Below are positions 34,614 through 43,616 of a DNA stretch of 64,000 nt, piece after piece. Position 1 is the stretch's first letter; the number at the start of each line of letters is the position of its first letter. The stretch covers positions 1,617,001-1,681,000 of the forward strand of contig JAPWJY010000008.1 of NCBI GenBank assembly GCA_028283765.1, given 5' to 3'. Below the pieces are notes generated by a model. The model saw only the letters and a list, made by a program, of their open reading frames with translations. It was not told the DNA's origin and ran no database searches. A program made the position numbers and the translations under genes. The stretch is from Parvibaculaceae bacterium. GTDB taxonomy: Bacteria; Pseudomonadota; Alphaproteobacteria; Parvibaculales; Parvibaculaceae.

Positions 34614-35719
34614 GCGGGGAAATCCTTCAGGCCGATCTGCGCGCGCGCCTCGGCACACTTGAACTTGAGCTTTCGCTGAAAGCCGGTAACGGCACGACCG
34701 CCATCGTCGGCCCTTCGGGGGCTGGCAAGACGAGCCTGCTGCGCATCATCGCCGGGCTGCACCGGCAGGCCGAAGGCCGCATCAGCTTCGGCGATCATGT
34801 CTTTCACGACAGTGCGGCGGGCATTTTCCTCAAGCCGGAAAAGCGGCGCATCGGCTATGTCTTCCAGGAACCTCGCCTGTTCCCGCATATGAGCGTCGCC
34901 CGCAATCTCGATTATGGCGCGCGCCGCAGGGGCATCGCGTCCGCTGGCGCACGCGATGAAATCATTACTCTCCTCGGCCTTGCCAATCTGCTGGAACGCC
35001 TGCCGCACAAGCTTTCCGGCGGCGAAGCCCAGCGCGTCGCCATGGGCCGCACCCTGTTGTCATCGCCCCGGCTGCTGCTGATGGACGAGCCAATGGCGAA
35101 CCTCGATCTGCGGCGGCGGCGCGAAATCATGCCGTTTCTGGAAATGCTGCACCAGCGCCTCTCCCTCCCCATCCTTTATGTGAGTCACAATCTGGATGAG
35201 GTCATCCGGCTTGCCGACAATGTGCTGGTCATCGACCGGGGCCGGGTTTTCGCCACAGGCGGGACGGCGCAGGTGCTGAACAGGCCGGATGTGCAACAGC
35301 TCCTTGCGGGCACACCCGGCATGGATGCTGATCTGGGCACCATCCTCGATGCCAGCATATCCGCGCATGAGCCTGAAAAAATGATCACGCGCCTTTCGCT
35401 GGGCGGCGGTCTTGAGCTGCGCGTACCCTTGCGGCACGAGCAACCAGGAACGGCGCTGCGCCTGCGCCTCCATGCCCGCGACATCGCCATCGCCACCCAG
35501 ACGCCGCACGGCCTCAGCATCCGCAACAGCCTGCCGGGCCGCATCGACCGCATCAATGTCGCGCCCGGCGGACAGCGTGACGTGACCATCCGGCTGGATG
35601 GCGGCGGGAATATCGAGATCACGGCCCGGGTCACGCAAGGGGCGGTCGACGATCTTCAGCTTGCGCGGGGTCATGCTGTCTGGGCTCTGGTCAAATCCGT
35701 GGCGCTGGCCTCGGACTGA
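34610..35719 (+). CDS. modC: Molybdate ABC transporter ATP-binding protein
   Basis: A 369-residue ATPase. Walker A is GPSGAGKTSLL, the Q-loop region is [21 protein letters not shown], the signature LSGGEAQRVAMGRTL and Walker B LLLMDEPMANLD. Residues about 290-365 form a TOBE/MOP regulatory domain that binds oxyanions. It lacks an obvious duplicated MOP copy. It converges with the FAD oxidase 15 bp downstream. The absence of modA is discussed in findings. Confidence 0.92.
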   Translation: MSGEILQADLRARLGTLELELSLKAGNGTTAIVGPSGAGKTSLLRIIAGLHRQAEGRISFGDHVFHDSAAGIFLKPEKRRIGYVFQEPRLFPHMSVARNLDYGARRRGIASAGARDEIITLLGLANLLERLPHKLSGGEAQRVAMGRTLLSSPRLLLMDEPMANLDLRRRREIMPFLEMLHQRLSLPILYVSHNLDEVIRLADNVLVIDRGRVFATGGTAQVLNRPDVQQLLAGTPGMDADLGTILDASISAHEPEKMITRLSLGGGLELRVPLRHEQPGTALRLRLHARDIAIATQTPHGLSIRNSLPGRIDRINVAPGGQRDVTIRLDGGGNIEITARVTQGAVDDLQLARGHAVWALVKSVALASD

Positions 35720-35734
35720 CCTGAACGGGGGCGA

Positions 35735-37036
35735 TCAGCTTTCCCCGAACACGCGCCGCAGATGCTGGTTCAGGAACTTGCCCTGTGGATCGAGCCGGCG
35801 GCGCAGCGCGATGAAATCATCCCAGCGGGGATAGAGCGCCACAAGCTCCGAAGCGCCCAGCGTGTGCAGCTTGCCCCAGTGCGGACGGCCCTCATAGCGC
35901 CTGAAAATCTCTTCGATGCCGCGGAACAGCTCGGCATAGGGCTGGCGATGATACTGGTGCACCGAGATACTGACGCTCGCGCGATGATAGAACGGGCTGA
36001 GCCAGGCATCATCCGCCGCGACATAGCGAAACTCGATGGGAAAGAGAAAATTGACGCCGCACCGGCGCATGTGCTCCCCAACCTCGCGAACACAGTCGAT
36101 GCCTTTTTCGGCGGGCACCGCATATTCCATTTCATTGAAGCGCACGTTGCGGTCGCTCGGAAACGCATCGTGGGACCAGTAGGCCCGGCCCGCGCTGCCC
36201 GCATAGCGCGAACCGCTCGCCCGGGTGATGAACTTCTGCAACGGCCCGCGCATCAAGGGAACGTGGCGTGCGACTTCGCAGAACTGGCGAAACAGCTTGT
36301 CTTCCGACGCATCCGCGCCATCCGGCAGGCGGTTTCGCGGTTTCACCGGCCGGTCCGTCTCGTTCAGGGTCTTGGTCAGCACCTCATGGGCAAAGGGAAA
36401 CCAGAAAAACTCGAAATGCCGGTTGGCGTCGCGCAATTCCGGCGCGCGGGCGAACACCTCGTCCACGGGCATCCGGCCGCCTTTTTCCTCCAGCGCATAG
36501 GCCTTGCGGCATTGCAGGGTGATTTCGCTCATGATGCCGAGCGATCCCATCGAAACGCGGCCCGCATCGAAAATATCGGCGTTCACCTCTGAATTGCAGT
36601 CAATCGCCTCACCGCTGGCCGTCACCAGCCGGAAGCCCCGGACGGCCGAGGAAAGCGACCCGAGTGTCCCGCCGGTGCCATGGGTGCCGGTGCCGACCGC
36701 CCCCGCAATCGCCTGCCGGTCAATGTCGCCCTGATTGATCAGGCCAAGGCCCTTTTCATGAAGCAGCGGCCCCAGATCGCGGATGGTGATGCCCGCACCC
36801 ACGCGCGCGCGCTCATGCACGTCGTCCACGTCCAGCAGACCCGTAATTTTCTGCAGGGAGACGATGGTGCCGTTGGTCTGCACCAGAGCGGTGAAGGAAT
36901 GACCGGAACCTGCCACCCGCACGCCGCCCTCGGCCTCGCGCACGACCCGCTGCAAGTCGGCTTCTGTCTCCGGGATGGCGATTTCCCGGGGCCAGGCTTT
37001 CACCCATCCAGACCAGTTCGACCAGCTACCCTGCAT
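35735..37036 (-). CDS. FAD-linked sugar-lactone/alditol-type oxidase
   Basis: A 433-residue vanillyl-alcohol-oxidase-family flavoprotein. The N-terminal FAD domain contains VAGSGHSFTA, where His46 is the residue that carries covalent FAD in gulonolactone and alditol oxidases. The C-terminal ALO domain ends with HWGKLHTLGASEL, the conserved HWxK substrate-site motif. It probably oxidises an aldonolactone or sugar alcohol with oxygen or another acceptor. GAGGG precedes the ATG. It stands alone on the minus strand, after a terminator for the Sel1 gene. Confidence 0.88.
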   Translation of the reverse strand: MQGSWSNWSGWVKAWPREIAIPETEADLQRVVREAEGGVRVAGSGHSFTALVQTNGTIVSLQKITGLLDVDDVHERARVGAGITIRDLGPLLHEKGLGLINQGDIDRQAIAGAVGTGTHGTGGTLGSLSSAVRGFRLVTASGEAIDCNSEVNADIFDAGRVSMGSLGIMSEITLQCRKAYALEEKGGRMPVDEVFARAPELRDANRHFEFFWFPFAHEVLTKTLNETDRPVKPRNRLPDGADASEDKLFRQFCEVARHVPLMRGPLQKFITRASGSRYAGSAGRAYWSHDAFPSDRNVRFNEMEYAVPAEKGIDCVREVGEHMRRCGVNFLFPIEFRYVAADDAWLSPFYHRASVSISVHQYHRQPYAELFRGIEEIFRRYEGRPHWGKLHTLGASELVALYPRWDDFIALRRRLDPQGKFLNQHLRRVFGES

Positions 37037-37106
37037 TCCAGCCCTCTATATTATTATTTACAGGCTTTTTCCTGCCCTGCCTCACCATAGGAGATGAAGC
37101 GACATA

Positions 37107-37131
37107 AAGAAAAGCCCCGCCGGAGCGGGGC
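37107..37131 (-). terminator. Rho-independent terminator of the Sel1-repeat gene
   Basis: On the minus strand GCCCCGC, loop TCCG, GCGGGGC is a 7-bp GC stem followed by TTTTCTTT. It lies 23 bp after the Sel1 gene stop and just before the FAD oxidase start. Confidence 0.85.
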
Positions 37132-37153
37132 AGTCTTGCCGGAGAGCACCGGC

Positions 37154-37822
37154 TTATTCCGCGAAACTCACTTTCCGCGGTTTGAAATTCTCGGCAAGCA
37201 AAGTGCCTTGCCGGATTTTTTCAGGTGGCAGCGTCTTCGTCAGCCGCTCAAGCTCGGTGGCCGCATAGGGCTCAAAGCCTGCCTTGTCGGCCAGATAGAA
37301 ATACATATAGGCCCTTGCCGGGTCTTTTGCGATGCCTGTTCCGCTCTCATACATGACTGCGATGTTGTATTGGGCGGTCGGCAGACCCTGTTCGGCGGCC
37401 GCGAGATAATATTTGGCAGCCAGTCCAGGGTCTTCCTTCAAACCAGATCCCGCATCGTAAAGAGAGCCCAGATCCATCTGCGCCCGGGCGTCCCCGCCTT
37501 CAGCCGCGAGCCTGTAATAGCGCATGGCGGTGGGCACATCCCGCTTTACCACCTTGGCATCCAGATATTCGACGCCGAGCTGATAGGCGGCTCCCATATC
37601 GTGACGCTCCTCGACCGCCTTTTTCCACTCAGCCAGCGCCTCTGGATAAAGGCCGCGCTTGTAAAGGGCCATACCGCTTGCCTCGCTCGGCGTCACGGCA
37701 GGAGCGGACGTTTCAGCCTGCGCCGGAGAAATCACCAGCGCCATACCCGGCATCTGCCAGGCCAGCGCGCCCAGAACAGTCAGCAACGCCAGCTTTTTCT
37801 GCCGGTCACCGCATAAACGCAT
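37154..37822 (-). CDS. Sel1-repeat exported protein
   Basis: About 222 residues from ATG 37822, which has GGGGAGG just upstream. A signal peptide ends at about residue 37 (SPAQA-ETS). Three to four Sel1-like repeats follow (GMALYKRGLYPEALAEWKKA; AAYQLGVEYLDAKVV...AMRYYRLAAEGG; AQMDLGSLYDAGSGLKEDPGLAAKYYLAAAEQG; AQYNIAVMYESGTGIAKDPARAYMYFYLAD). Sel1 proteins are helical scaffolds that mediate protein contacts; the partner is unknown. It is probably periplasmic. Confidence 0.87.
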   Translation of the reverse strand: MRLCGDRQKKLALLTVLGALAWQMPGMALVISPAQAETSAPAVTPSEASGMALYKRGLYPEALAEWKKAVEERHDMGAAYQLGVEYLDAKVVKRDVPTAMRYYRLAAEGGDARAQMDLGSLYDAGSGLKEDPGLAAKYYLAAAEQGLPTAQYNIAVMYESGTGIAKDPARAYMYFYLADKAGFEPYAATELERLTKTLPPEKIRQGTLLAENFKPRKVSFAE

Positions 37823-38125
37823 TCCCGCCTCCCCGTCTTTTCCCATATGCTCCACCCCGGCCTTTGCGGCTCATCGGCATGAGGAGACATCGGGACATAT
37901 TCACTGTCGCCACGAATCCTGAAACATTATAGCGGAAAATTGGATGAAATTGTGGTGATCGCTCGAATATCCCTTGCATGAAAATCCATGCGGCAGCGCA
38001 ACATTATCTTCTCTTAATTTCATGGAATCTTTATGCCGCATATGCTCCGGCGGGCTCATCAGGCCAGCCATCTGACTTAAACGGCAATTTCTCATGCCCC
38101 GGATCATGTGTTTTTGGAGTCGCGT

Positions 38126-39091
38126 ATGCAGCGCATTGTCTTTCTGGATCGCAGTACGATCGCCCCGCAGATTCACCTTCGCGATCCCGGTTTCCCGCAT
38201 GAAATGATCGCCTATCCGGACACCGGGCCGGACCAGATCGTCGAGAGACTAAAAGGCGCAACCATCGCGATCACGAACAAGGTCATCCTGACCGCCGGCG
38301 CTCTTTCGCAGCTTCCCGGCCTCAGGCTGATCGCCGTGGCTGCGACGGGTACGGACACGGTCGACCGCGACTGGTGCCAGCACCATGGCGTCGCTGTCGC
38401 CAACATAAGAGGCTATGCGCTGAACACTGTGCCGGAGCACGCCTTCGCCCTCATGCTCACGCTGCGGCGCGCCATTATTCCTTATCGGGATGGTGTTCTC
38501 GCCGGCAAATGGCAGGAAGCCGACCAGTTCTGTTTTTTCGATGGCCCGGTCCATGATCTGAACGGCGCGCGCATCGGCATCATCGGCGCAGGCGTGATCG
38601 GCAGGCGAGTCGCGGAAATGAGCAAGGCCTTTGGCATGATGCCCATGTTCGCGGCGCGCAAGGGCAAGGCAAACACCGATCCGGCCTTCACCCCCTGGGA
38701 TGAAGTGCTTGAAACCTGCGATGTGCTGACGCTGCATTGCCCGCTGACGCCGGAATCGGCCGGCATGATCGGCATGGCGGAATTCCGCCAGATGCGCCGC
38801 CGTCCGCTCCTCATCAACACGGCGCGCGGCGGCATCGTCATCGAGGAAGACCTTGAGATCGCCCTCGATCAGGGGCTCGTTTCGGGCGCGGGTCTCGACG
38901 TCACCCTGCCCGAACCGCCTCCCGCCGATGGCGTATTGATGCGCATGGCAAAGCGAAGCAATGTCATCGTGACGCCCCATGTCGCCTGGGCAAGCGATGA
39001 AGCCCAGCAGATACTTGCCGACCAGCTTATCGACAATATCGAGAACTTCGTTGCCGGCAGGCCAAGCAATCTCGTAACGGGCATCTACTGA
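38126..39091 (+). CDS. D-2-hydroxyacid dehydrogenase (hydroxypyruvate/glyoxylate reductase type)
   Basis: A 321-residue NAD(P)-dependent oxidoreductase. The Rossmann motif is GARIGIIGAGVIGRRVAEM (about 144-162), the catalytic Arg is in NTARGGIV, and the catalytic Glu/His pair in LPEPPP and VTPHVAWAS. GGAG 7 nt before ATG 38126 sets the start; an upstream GTG at 38108 is unlikely. It is followed 18 bp later by glycerate kinase, so the pair probably converts hydroxypyruvate to D-glycerate and then phosphorylates it. Confidence 0.9.
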   Translation: MQRIVFLDRSTIAPQIHLRDPGFPHEMIAYPDTGPDQIVERLKGATIAITNKVILTAGALSQLPGLRLIAVAATGTDTVDRDWCQHHGVAVANIRGYALNTVPEHAFALMLTLRRAIIPYRDGVLAGKWQEADQFCFFDGPVHDLNGARIGIIGAGVIGRRVAEMSKAFGMMPMFAARKGKANTDPAFTPWDEVLETCDVLTLHCPLTPESAGMIGMAEFRQMRRRPLLINTARGGIVIEEDLEIALDQGLVSGAGLDVTLPEPPPADGVLMRMAKRSNVIVTPHVAWASDEAQQILADQLIDNIENFVAGRPSNLVTGIY

Positions 39092-39109
39092 AGGGTGAAA
39101 CAGTCTCCC

Positions 39110-40381
39110 ATGGACGAAACAGCCGCGCGCGCCCTGCTGCGCGCCATGTTCGACAGGGCAATCGCCGCCGCCCAGCCCGCGCTGTGCCTGCCGCCCTATC
39201 TTCCGCCGCCGCCGAAGAGACGCCTCATCGTCGTCGGCGCGGGCAAGGCGTCCGCCGCCATGGCGCGCACGGTCGAGGATCATTGCCCGGGGCCGCTCAG
39301 CGGGCTGGTGGTGACGCGCTATGGCTATGGCGTTCCCTGTTCGCGCATCGACATCGTCGAGGCCGCCCATCCTGTACCGGATGCCGCGGGGCTTGAAGCC
39401 GCCGCGCGCATGCTCGATCTGGTCAGTCATCTTACGGCGGACGATCTGGTTCTCTGCCTCATATCCGGGGGTGGCTCCGCCCTGCTGCCGCTGCCCCAGC
39501 CTGGCTTGACGCTGGAAGACAAGCAGGCGCTGAACCGCGCGCTGCTGTCCTCAGGGGCCAGCATTTCGGAAATGAACTGCGTGCGCCGTCACCTCTCGGC
39601 CATCAAGGGTGGCAGGCTGGCCGCCGCCTGCCACCCGGCAAAGGTCGTGAGCCTGCTCATTTCCGATATTCCCGGCGACGATCCGCTGGATATCGCCTCC
39701 GGCCCCACCGTCGCCGATCCTACAAGCTGCACCGATGCGCTCGGCATTCTGAACCGCTACGCTATCCATGTCCCCACCGCCGCGCTTGACATTCTGACGA
39801 GCGGACGCGGCGAAACGGTCAAGCCCGGCGATCCGCGTCTGTCAGGGACCGAAGTCCATCTTGTCGCCACGCCGCAAATGGCGCTTGAAGCCGCAGCGCA
39901 GGTGGCGGCACAGGCGGGTCTCCCTGTTCATATCCTGAGCGACCGGATCGAGGGCGAGGCCCGCGACGTCGGCAAGACGCTCGCCGCCATCGCCCTGCAA
40001 ATCGCCAACAGGAATCAGCCCTTCACCGCGCCCTGCGTACTGCTTTCGGGGGGTGAAACCACCGTGACGGTGCGCGGCGACGGACAAGGTGGGCGCAATG
40101 TCGAGTTTCTGCTGTCGCACGGCATCGCGCTCGGCGGGCATAAAAACATTTATGCCCTCGCCGGAGACACCGATGGCGTAGACGGCGGCGCGGAGATCGC
40201 AGGCGCGATCCTCACGCCAGGCACGCTGGCGCGGGCTCGGGCGCTGGGACTCTCACCGGAGAAAAGCCTCGACGGCAATGATGGGCACGGTTTTTTTGGC
40301 GCACTGGGAGATTCAGTCGCGACCGGCCCGACCCTCACCAATGTGAACGATTTTCGGGCCATTCTGGTGACGGGAGCGTGA
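39110..40381 (+). CDS. Glycerate 2-kinase (GckA/TtuD type)
   Basis: A 423-residue DUF4147/MOFRL-family kinase. LIVVGAGKASAAMARTVEDH opens the nucleotide-binding domain, LISGGGSALLPLPQPGLTLEDKQALNRALLSSGASI is the family core, and the C-terminal MOFRL domain has LLSGGETTVTVRGDGQGGRNVEF. It phosphorylates D-glycerate to 2-phosphoglycerate, feeding hydroxypyruvate or tartronate semialdehyde into central metabolism. ATG 39110 is preferred over GTG 39095. It converges with a 47-residue membrane-protein gene. Confidence 0.92.
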   Translation: MDETAARALLRAMFDRAIAAAQPALCLPPYLPPPPKRRLIVVGAGKASAAMARTVEDHCPGPLSGLVVTRYGYGVPCSRIDIVEAAHPVPDAAGLEAAARMLDLVSHLTADDLVLCLISGGGSALLPLPQPGLTLEDKQALNRALLSSGASISEMNCVRRHLSAIKGGRLAAACHPAKVVSLLISDIPGDDPLDIASGPTVADPTSCTDALGILNRYAIHVPTAALDILTSGRGETVKPGDPRLSGTEVHLVATPQMALEAAAQVAAQAGLPVHILSDRIEGEARDVGKTLAAIALQIANRNQPFTAPCVLLSGGETTVTVRGDGQGGRNVEFLLSHGIALGGHKNIYALAGDTDGVDGGAEIAGAILTPGTLARARALGLSPEKSLDGNDGHGFFGALGDSVATGPTLTNVNDFRAILVTGA

Positions 40382-40385
40382 AAGG

Positions 40386-40529
40386 CTAGTTGTTCGCGCC
40401 AGCGTCCGTGGAGGCGGCGGGGGTCCCGGCAGGCGGGACATGCAGCGTCGGCCTGATGAAAAACGAGGCGATGGTCGCCACGACGATCACGAAGGCCCCG
40501 ATCAGAATGGTGCGCGTGCCGTTGCTCAT
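40386..40529 (-). CDS. 47-residue single-pass membrane protein
   Basis: A short frame on the minus strand, MSNGTRTILIGAFVIVVATI followed by ASFFIRPTLHVPP and a Pro/Ala/Ser-rich tail ending in NN. AGGAGGG lies 6 nt before the ATG, an almost perfect ribosome-binding site. One helix (residues about 8-24) is predicted, with a short polar tail. It lies tail to tail with the glycerate kinase. I recognise no family. The strong ribosome-binding site and the clean helix make it a credible gene. Confidence 0.65.
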   Translation of the reverse strand: MSNGTRTILIGAFVIVVATIASFFIRPTLHVPPAGTPAASTDAGANN

Positions 40530-40630
40530 GGAACCCTCCTGTTGCGTGAGAACAGGCTATACAGGGCCGGTTTGCAGACGGCAATGGCGTCCTGACGCCG
40601 TCCGCGGATACGCGCCTTGCCGGGCATGCC

Positions 40631-40660
40631 GCTTCTGCCCGGGCAAACCCGGGCAGAAGC
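40631..40660 (-). terminator. 13-bp hairpin after the aldehyde dehydrogenase gene
   Basis: GCTTCTGCCCGGG, loop CAAA (TTTG on the minus strand), CCCGGGCAGAAGC: a perfect 13-bp stem starting 7 bp after the ALDH stop. No T-run follows on either strand, so termination may depend on Rho or the hairpin may protect the 3' end. Confidence 0.6.
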
Positions 40661-40667
40661 CTTCGCA

Positions 40668-42095
40668 TCAGGCGCCGTAGCCGACGATGCCCTTGATTTC
40701 GAGGAAATCATGGATGCCCCAGTCGGCATATTCGCGCCCGTTGCCGGACTGCTTGTAGCCGCCGAAGGGCGCGTGGGTGTCCCAGTCGGGATAGTTCAGA
40801 TTGACCGTACCGGCGCGCAACTGCGCCGCAACCTTGCGCGCATGGGCAATGTCTTTCGACTGCACATAGGCGGCAAGCCCATAGACGGAATCATTGGCTT
40901 TCGTGATCGCCTCGGCTTCGCTGTCATAAGGCAGGATGGCGAGCACCGGCCCGAAAATTTCCTCTCGCGAAATCGTCATCTCGTGCTGCACGTTGCCGAA
41001 TACGGTCGGCTTGACGTAATAGCCCCGGTTGAGCCCGTCAGGACGGCCCAGCCCGCCGGTCACCAGCGTTGCGCCCTCCTTGATCCCGGCCTCGATCAGG
41101 CGCTGGATCTTGTCGAACTGCACCTGGCTCACCACCGGCCCGAGCACCGTGCCGGGAGACGTTGGATCGCCCACGGTCTGCGTTTCCGCCACGGATTTGG
41201 CGATCGCCAGCGCCTCGTCATGGCGATCCTGCGGCACGAACATGCGCGTCGGCGCATCGCAGGACTGGCCGGAATTGGCGAAGCACGAGGTCACGCCGGT
41301 CGCCACCGCATTTTCAAAATCGGCATCGGGCAGGATGATGTTGGCGGACTTGCCGCCCAGCTCCTGCGCCACGCGCTTCACCGTGTCGGCCGCCGACTTG
41401 GCGACGATGATGCCCGCCCGCGTCGAGCCCGTGAACGAGACCATATCGACGTCGGGATGGGAGGCGATGACCTGGCCGACCGAAGGGCCGTCGCCATTGA
41501 CGAGGTTGAACACGCCCTTGGGGGTGCCCGCCGCATCCATGATTTCCGCGAAAATGATGCCGCTGACGGGCGCGATCTCGCTCGGCTTCAGCACCATGGT
41601 GCAGCCCGCCGCAATCGCCGGCGCGACCTTGCAGACGATCTGGTTGAGCGGCCAGTTCCATGGCGTGATCAGGCCGACGACGCCGATCGCCTCATGCACC
41701 ACCCGCGTCGTGCCGCGCTGATGCTCGAATTCATATTCTTCCAGCGCCTTGATCGTCGCTTCCAGATGCACCTGACCGGCCCAGGCCTGCGCCTCACGGG
41801 CAAAGCTCAGGGGCGCGCCCATCTCCAGCGACACCGCCTCGGCAATTTCCTCGTAGCGCTCGTTATAAATCTCCAGCACCCGGCGCAGCAGCTTCAGCCG
41901 CTCCTCGCGCGTGGTCAGCGAAAAGCTTGGAAAAGCGGCTTTTGCCGCCTTGACGGCCAGTTCCACATCGGCTGCCGATCCGGCCGAAATGGAGGTGAAG
42001 GCCTCCTCGGTCGCGGGATTGATCACCTCAAGCGCCCTGGGCACCACCGGGTCAGTCCATTTGCCGTCGATGTAGAACTTGAGATGGTTCGTCAT
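40668..42095 (-). CDS. NAD-dependent aldehyde dehydrogenase
   Basis: A 475-residue ALDH. Glu is in QELGGKSANI and the catalytic Cys in ANSGQSCDAPTRM; VTSFTGST-type coenzyme loop reads VSFTGSTRAG, and the C-terminus has APFGGYKQSGNGREYADWGI. The start at 42095 has GAGG about 8 nt upstream; the 24 codons before it are discarded. It belongs to the same broad ALDH clade as the 3294 gene, but the two are clearly different paralogues. The substrate is unknown. It is divergent from the nitronate-monooxygenase-like gene, with 403 bp between. Confidence 0.9.
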   Translation of the reverse strand: MTNHLKFYIDGKWTDPVVPRALEVINPATEEAFTSISAGSAADVELAVKAAKAAFPSFSLTTREERLKLLRRVLEIYNERYEEIAEAVSLEMGAPLSFAREAQAWAGQVHLEATIKALEEYEFEHQRGTTRVVHEAIGVVGLITPWNWPLNQIVCKVAPAIAAGCTMVLKPSEIAPVSGIIFAEIMDAAGTPKGVFNLVNGDGPSVGQVIASHPDVDMVSFTGSTRAGIIVAKSAADTVKRVAQELGGKSANIILPDADFENAVATGVTSCFANSGQSCDAPTRMFVPQDRHDEALAIAKSVAETQTVGDPTSPGTVLGPVVSQVQFDKIQRLIEAGIKEGATLVTGGLGRPDGLNRGYYVKPTVFGNVQHEMTISREEIFGPVLAILPYDSEAEAITKANDSVYGLAAYVQSKDIAHARKVAAQLRAGTVNLNYPDWDTHAPFGGYKQSGNGREYADWGIHDFLEIKGIVGYGA

Positions 42096-42498
42096 AACTC
42101 GTCCTCGGTGTGATTCAGCGATCTGCCTGTCAAAAAGCGTGGTTTTGCGCTCAAAAACGTGACGCAAAGCTCAGGCCAACCGGCTCGGAAGTGACCCGCC
42201 GGGCAGGGAAATTCACGATTAAGCAGTTCGCACTGGTTATCTGAATGTAATGAAAAGAATCCCGGTGGGGAATGCAATTTTTTGAAATTGCCTGCGCGTC
42301 CCTGCGTCCGCTCCCGCGATTGAGGCGGCCAGCCCTCCCCGCCCATGTATTTTCAGTTGCGCGGTCCCGCCAGACAGGATGGAGATTTGAACTGGCAACG
42401 GGAAACCGATCGCGGCACTCTCCCACAGGCGACGGCAAGCCCCGCAACGCATACCGGCTGCCCCGGCCGTCCATAAACGAAACGAAAGTTGGAAACCC
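42096..42498. other. Divergent promoter region between ALDH and NMO-like genes
   Basis: No convincing coding frame. It contains direct repeats TCAAAAAGCGTG and TCAAAAACGTG (42130-42162), a spaced inverted repeat TTTGCG...CGCAAA (42144-42168) and a compact inverted repeat at 42274-42291. It probably carries both promoters and their operators. Confidence 0.5.
42274..42291. promoter_or_regulatory. Compact inverted repeat upstream of the NMO-like gene
   Basis: GCAATTT, four bases TTTG, AAATTGC: perfect 7-base arms about 210 bp before the NMO-like start and 180 bp before the ALDH start. Its size fits a TetR/MarR-type operator; no regulator gene is adjacent. Confidence 0.35.
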
Positions 42499-43476
42499 AT
42501 GAAGACACGCATCACCGAACTTTTCGGCATCAAGCATCCCATCATTCAGGGCGGCATGCACTTTGTCGGCTTTGCCGAAATGGCGGCGGCCGTGTCGAAC
42601 GCGGGAGGCCTTGGCATCATCACCGGTCTGACCCAGCGCACGCCGGAGGATCTGGCCAAGGAAATCGCCCGTTGCCGCGACATGACGGACAAGCCCTTCG
42701 GCGTCAACCTCACCTTCCTGCCCGCCTTCACCACGCCGCCCTATCCGGAATATATCCAGGCCATCGTCGAAGGCGGCGTGAAGGCGGTGGAAACGGCGGG
42801 CCGCAGCCCCGAGCAATATCTGCCCTCGCTCAAGGCGGCAGGCATCAAGGTCATCCACAAATGTACCTCCGTGCGCCATTCGCTCAAGGCCGAGAAGATC
42901 GGCTGCGATGCGGTCAGCGTCGACGGTTTTGAATGCGGCGGCCATCCCGGCGAGGATGACGTGCCCAACATGATCCTGCTGCCGCGCGCGGCGGAAGAGC
43001 TGAAAATCCCCTTCGTCGCCTCAGGCGGCATGGCCGATGCGCGCAGCCTCGTCGCCGCCATGGCGCTGGGCGCGGAAGGCATGAACATGGGCACCCGCTT
43101 CATCGCCACGAAGGAGGCCCCCGTCCATGAAAACGTCAAGAAGGCCCTGCTGGCCGCCAGCGAACTCGATACCCGCCTGATCATGCGTTCGCTCCGCAAC
43201 ACGGAGCGCGTGCTCGACAACAGCGCGGTGGAAAAGATCGTCGAGATCGAGCGCGAAAAGGGAGCAAACGTCACCATCGCCGACATCCACGATCTGGTCG
43301 GCGGGGTTTATCCCCGGGTAATGCAGCAGGGCGAAATGGATGCGGGCGCCTGGAGCTGCGGCATGGTCGCGGGCCTCATCCACGACATTCCGACCTGCAA
43401 GGAGCTGATCGAGCGCATCATCAGCGAGGCCGAGACGATCATCCGCCAGCGGCTGGAAGGCTTCCTCGCGGCCTGA
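42499..43476 (+). CDS. Nitronate monooxygenase-like FMN enzyme
   Basis: A 325-residue TIM-barrel flavoprotein of the 2-nitropropane dioxygenase family. KHPIIQGGMHFVGFAEMAAAVSNAGGLGIITGL is the N-terminal FMN region; GFECGGHPGEDD and FVASGGMADARSLVAAMALGAEGMNMGTRF are class signatures. The family includes true nitronate monooxygenases and trans-2-enoyl reductase-like enzymes, so the reaction is not certain. Similar proteins often sit with acyl-CoA metabolism genes, and a thiolase lies 1 kb downstream. A hairpin follows the gene. Confidence 0.85.
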   Translation: MKTRITELFGIKHPIIQGGMHFVGFAEMAAAVSNAGGLGIITGLTQRTPEDLAKEIARCRDMTDKPFGVNLTFLPAFTTPPYPEYIQAIVEGGVKAVETAGRSPEQYLPSLKAAGIKVIHKCTSVRHSLKAEKIGCDAVSVDGFECGGHPGEDDVPNMILLPRAAEELKIPFVASGGMADARSLVAAMALGAEGMNMGTRFIATKEAPVHENVKKALLAASELDTRLIMRSLRNTERVLDNSAVEKIVEIEREKGANVTIADIHDLVGGVYPRVMQQGEMDAGAWSCGMVAGLIHDIPTCKELIERIISEAETIIRQRLEGFLAA

Positions 43477-43488
43477 CGACGCCAAAGA

Positions 43489-43518
43489 TGCCGCCCCGTT
43501 GCATATAGCGGGGCGGCA
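43489..43518 (+). terminator. Hairpin after the NMO-like gene
   Basis: TGCCGCCCCG, a 10-base loop, CGGGGCGGCA: perfect 10-bp stem 12 bp after the stop codon. There is no clear T-run, so it is either a weak intrinsic terminator or an end stabiliser. Confidence 0.55.
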
Positions 43519-43616
43519 GACGTTCCCTCTCCTCCGCGGGCATATCCGTGGAACCGGAAGCTCGCCTCAGCGTACCCCTTTAAAGGATGCGTGCAGGCAT
43601 AAAGGAAAGCGGAACG

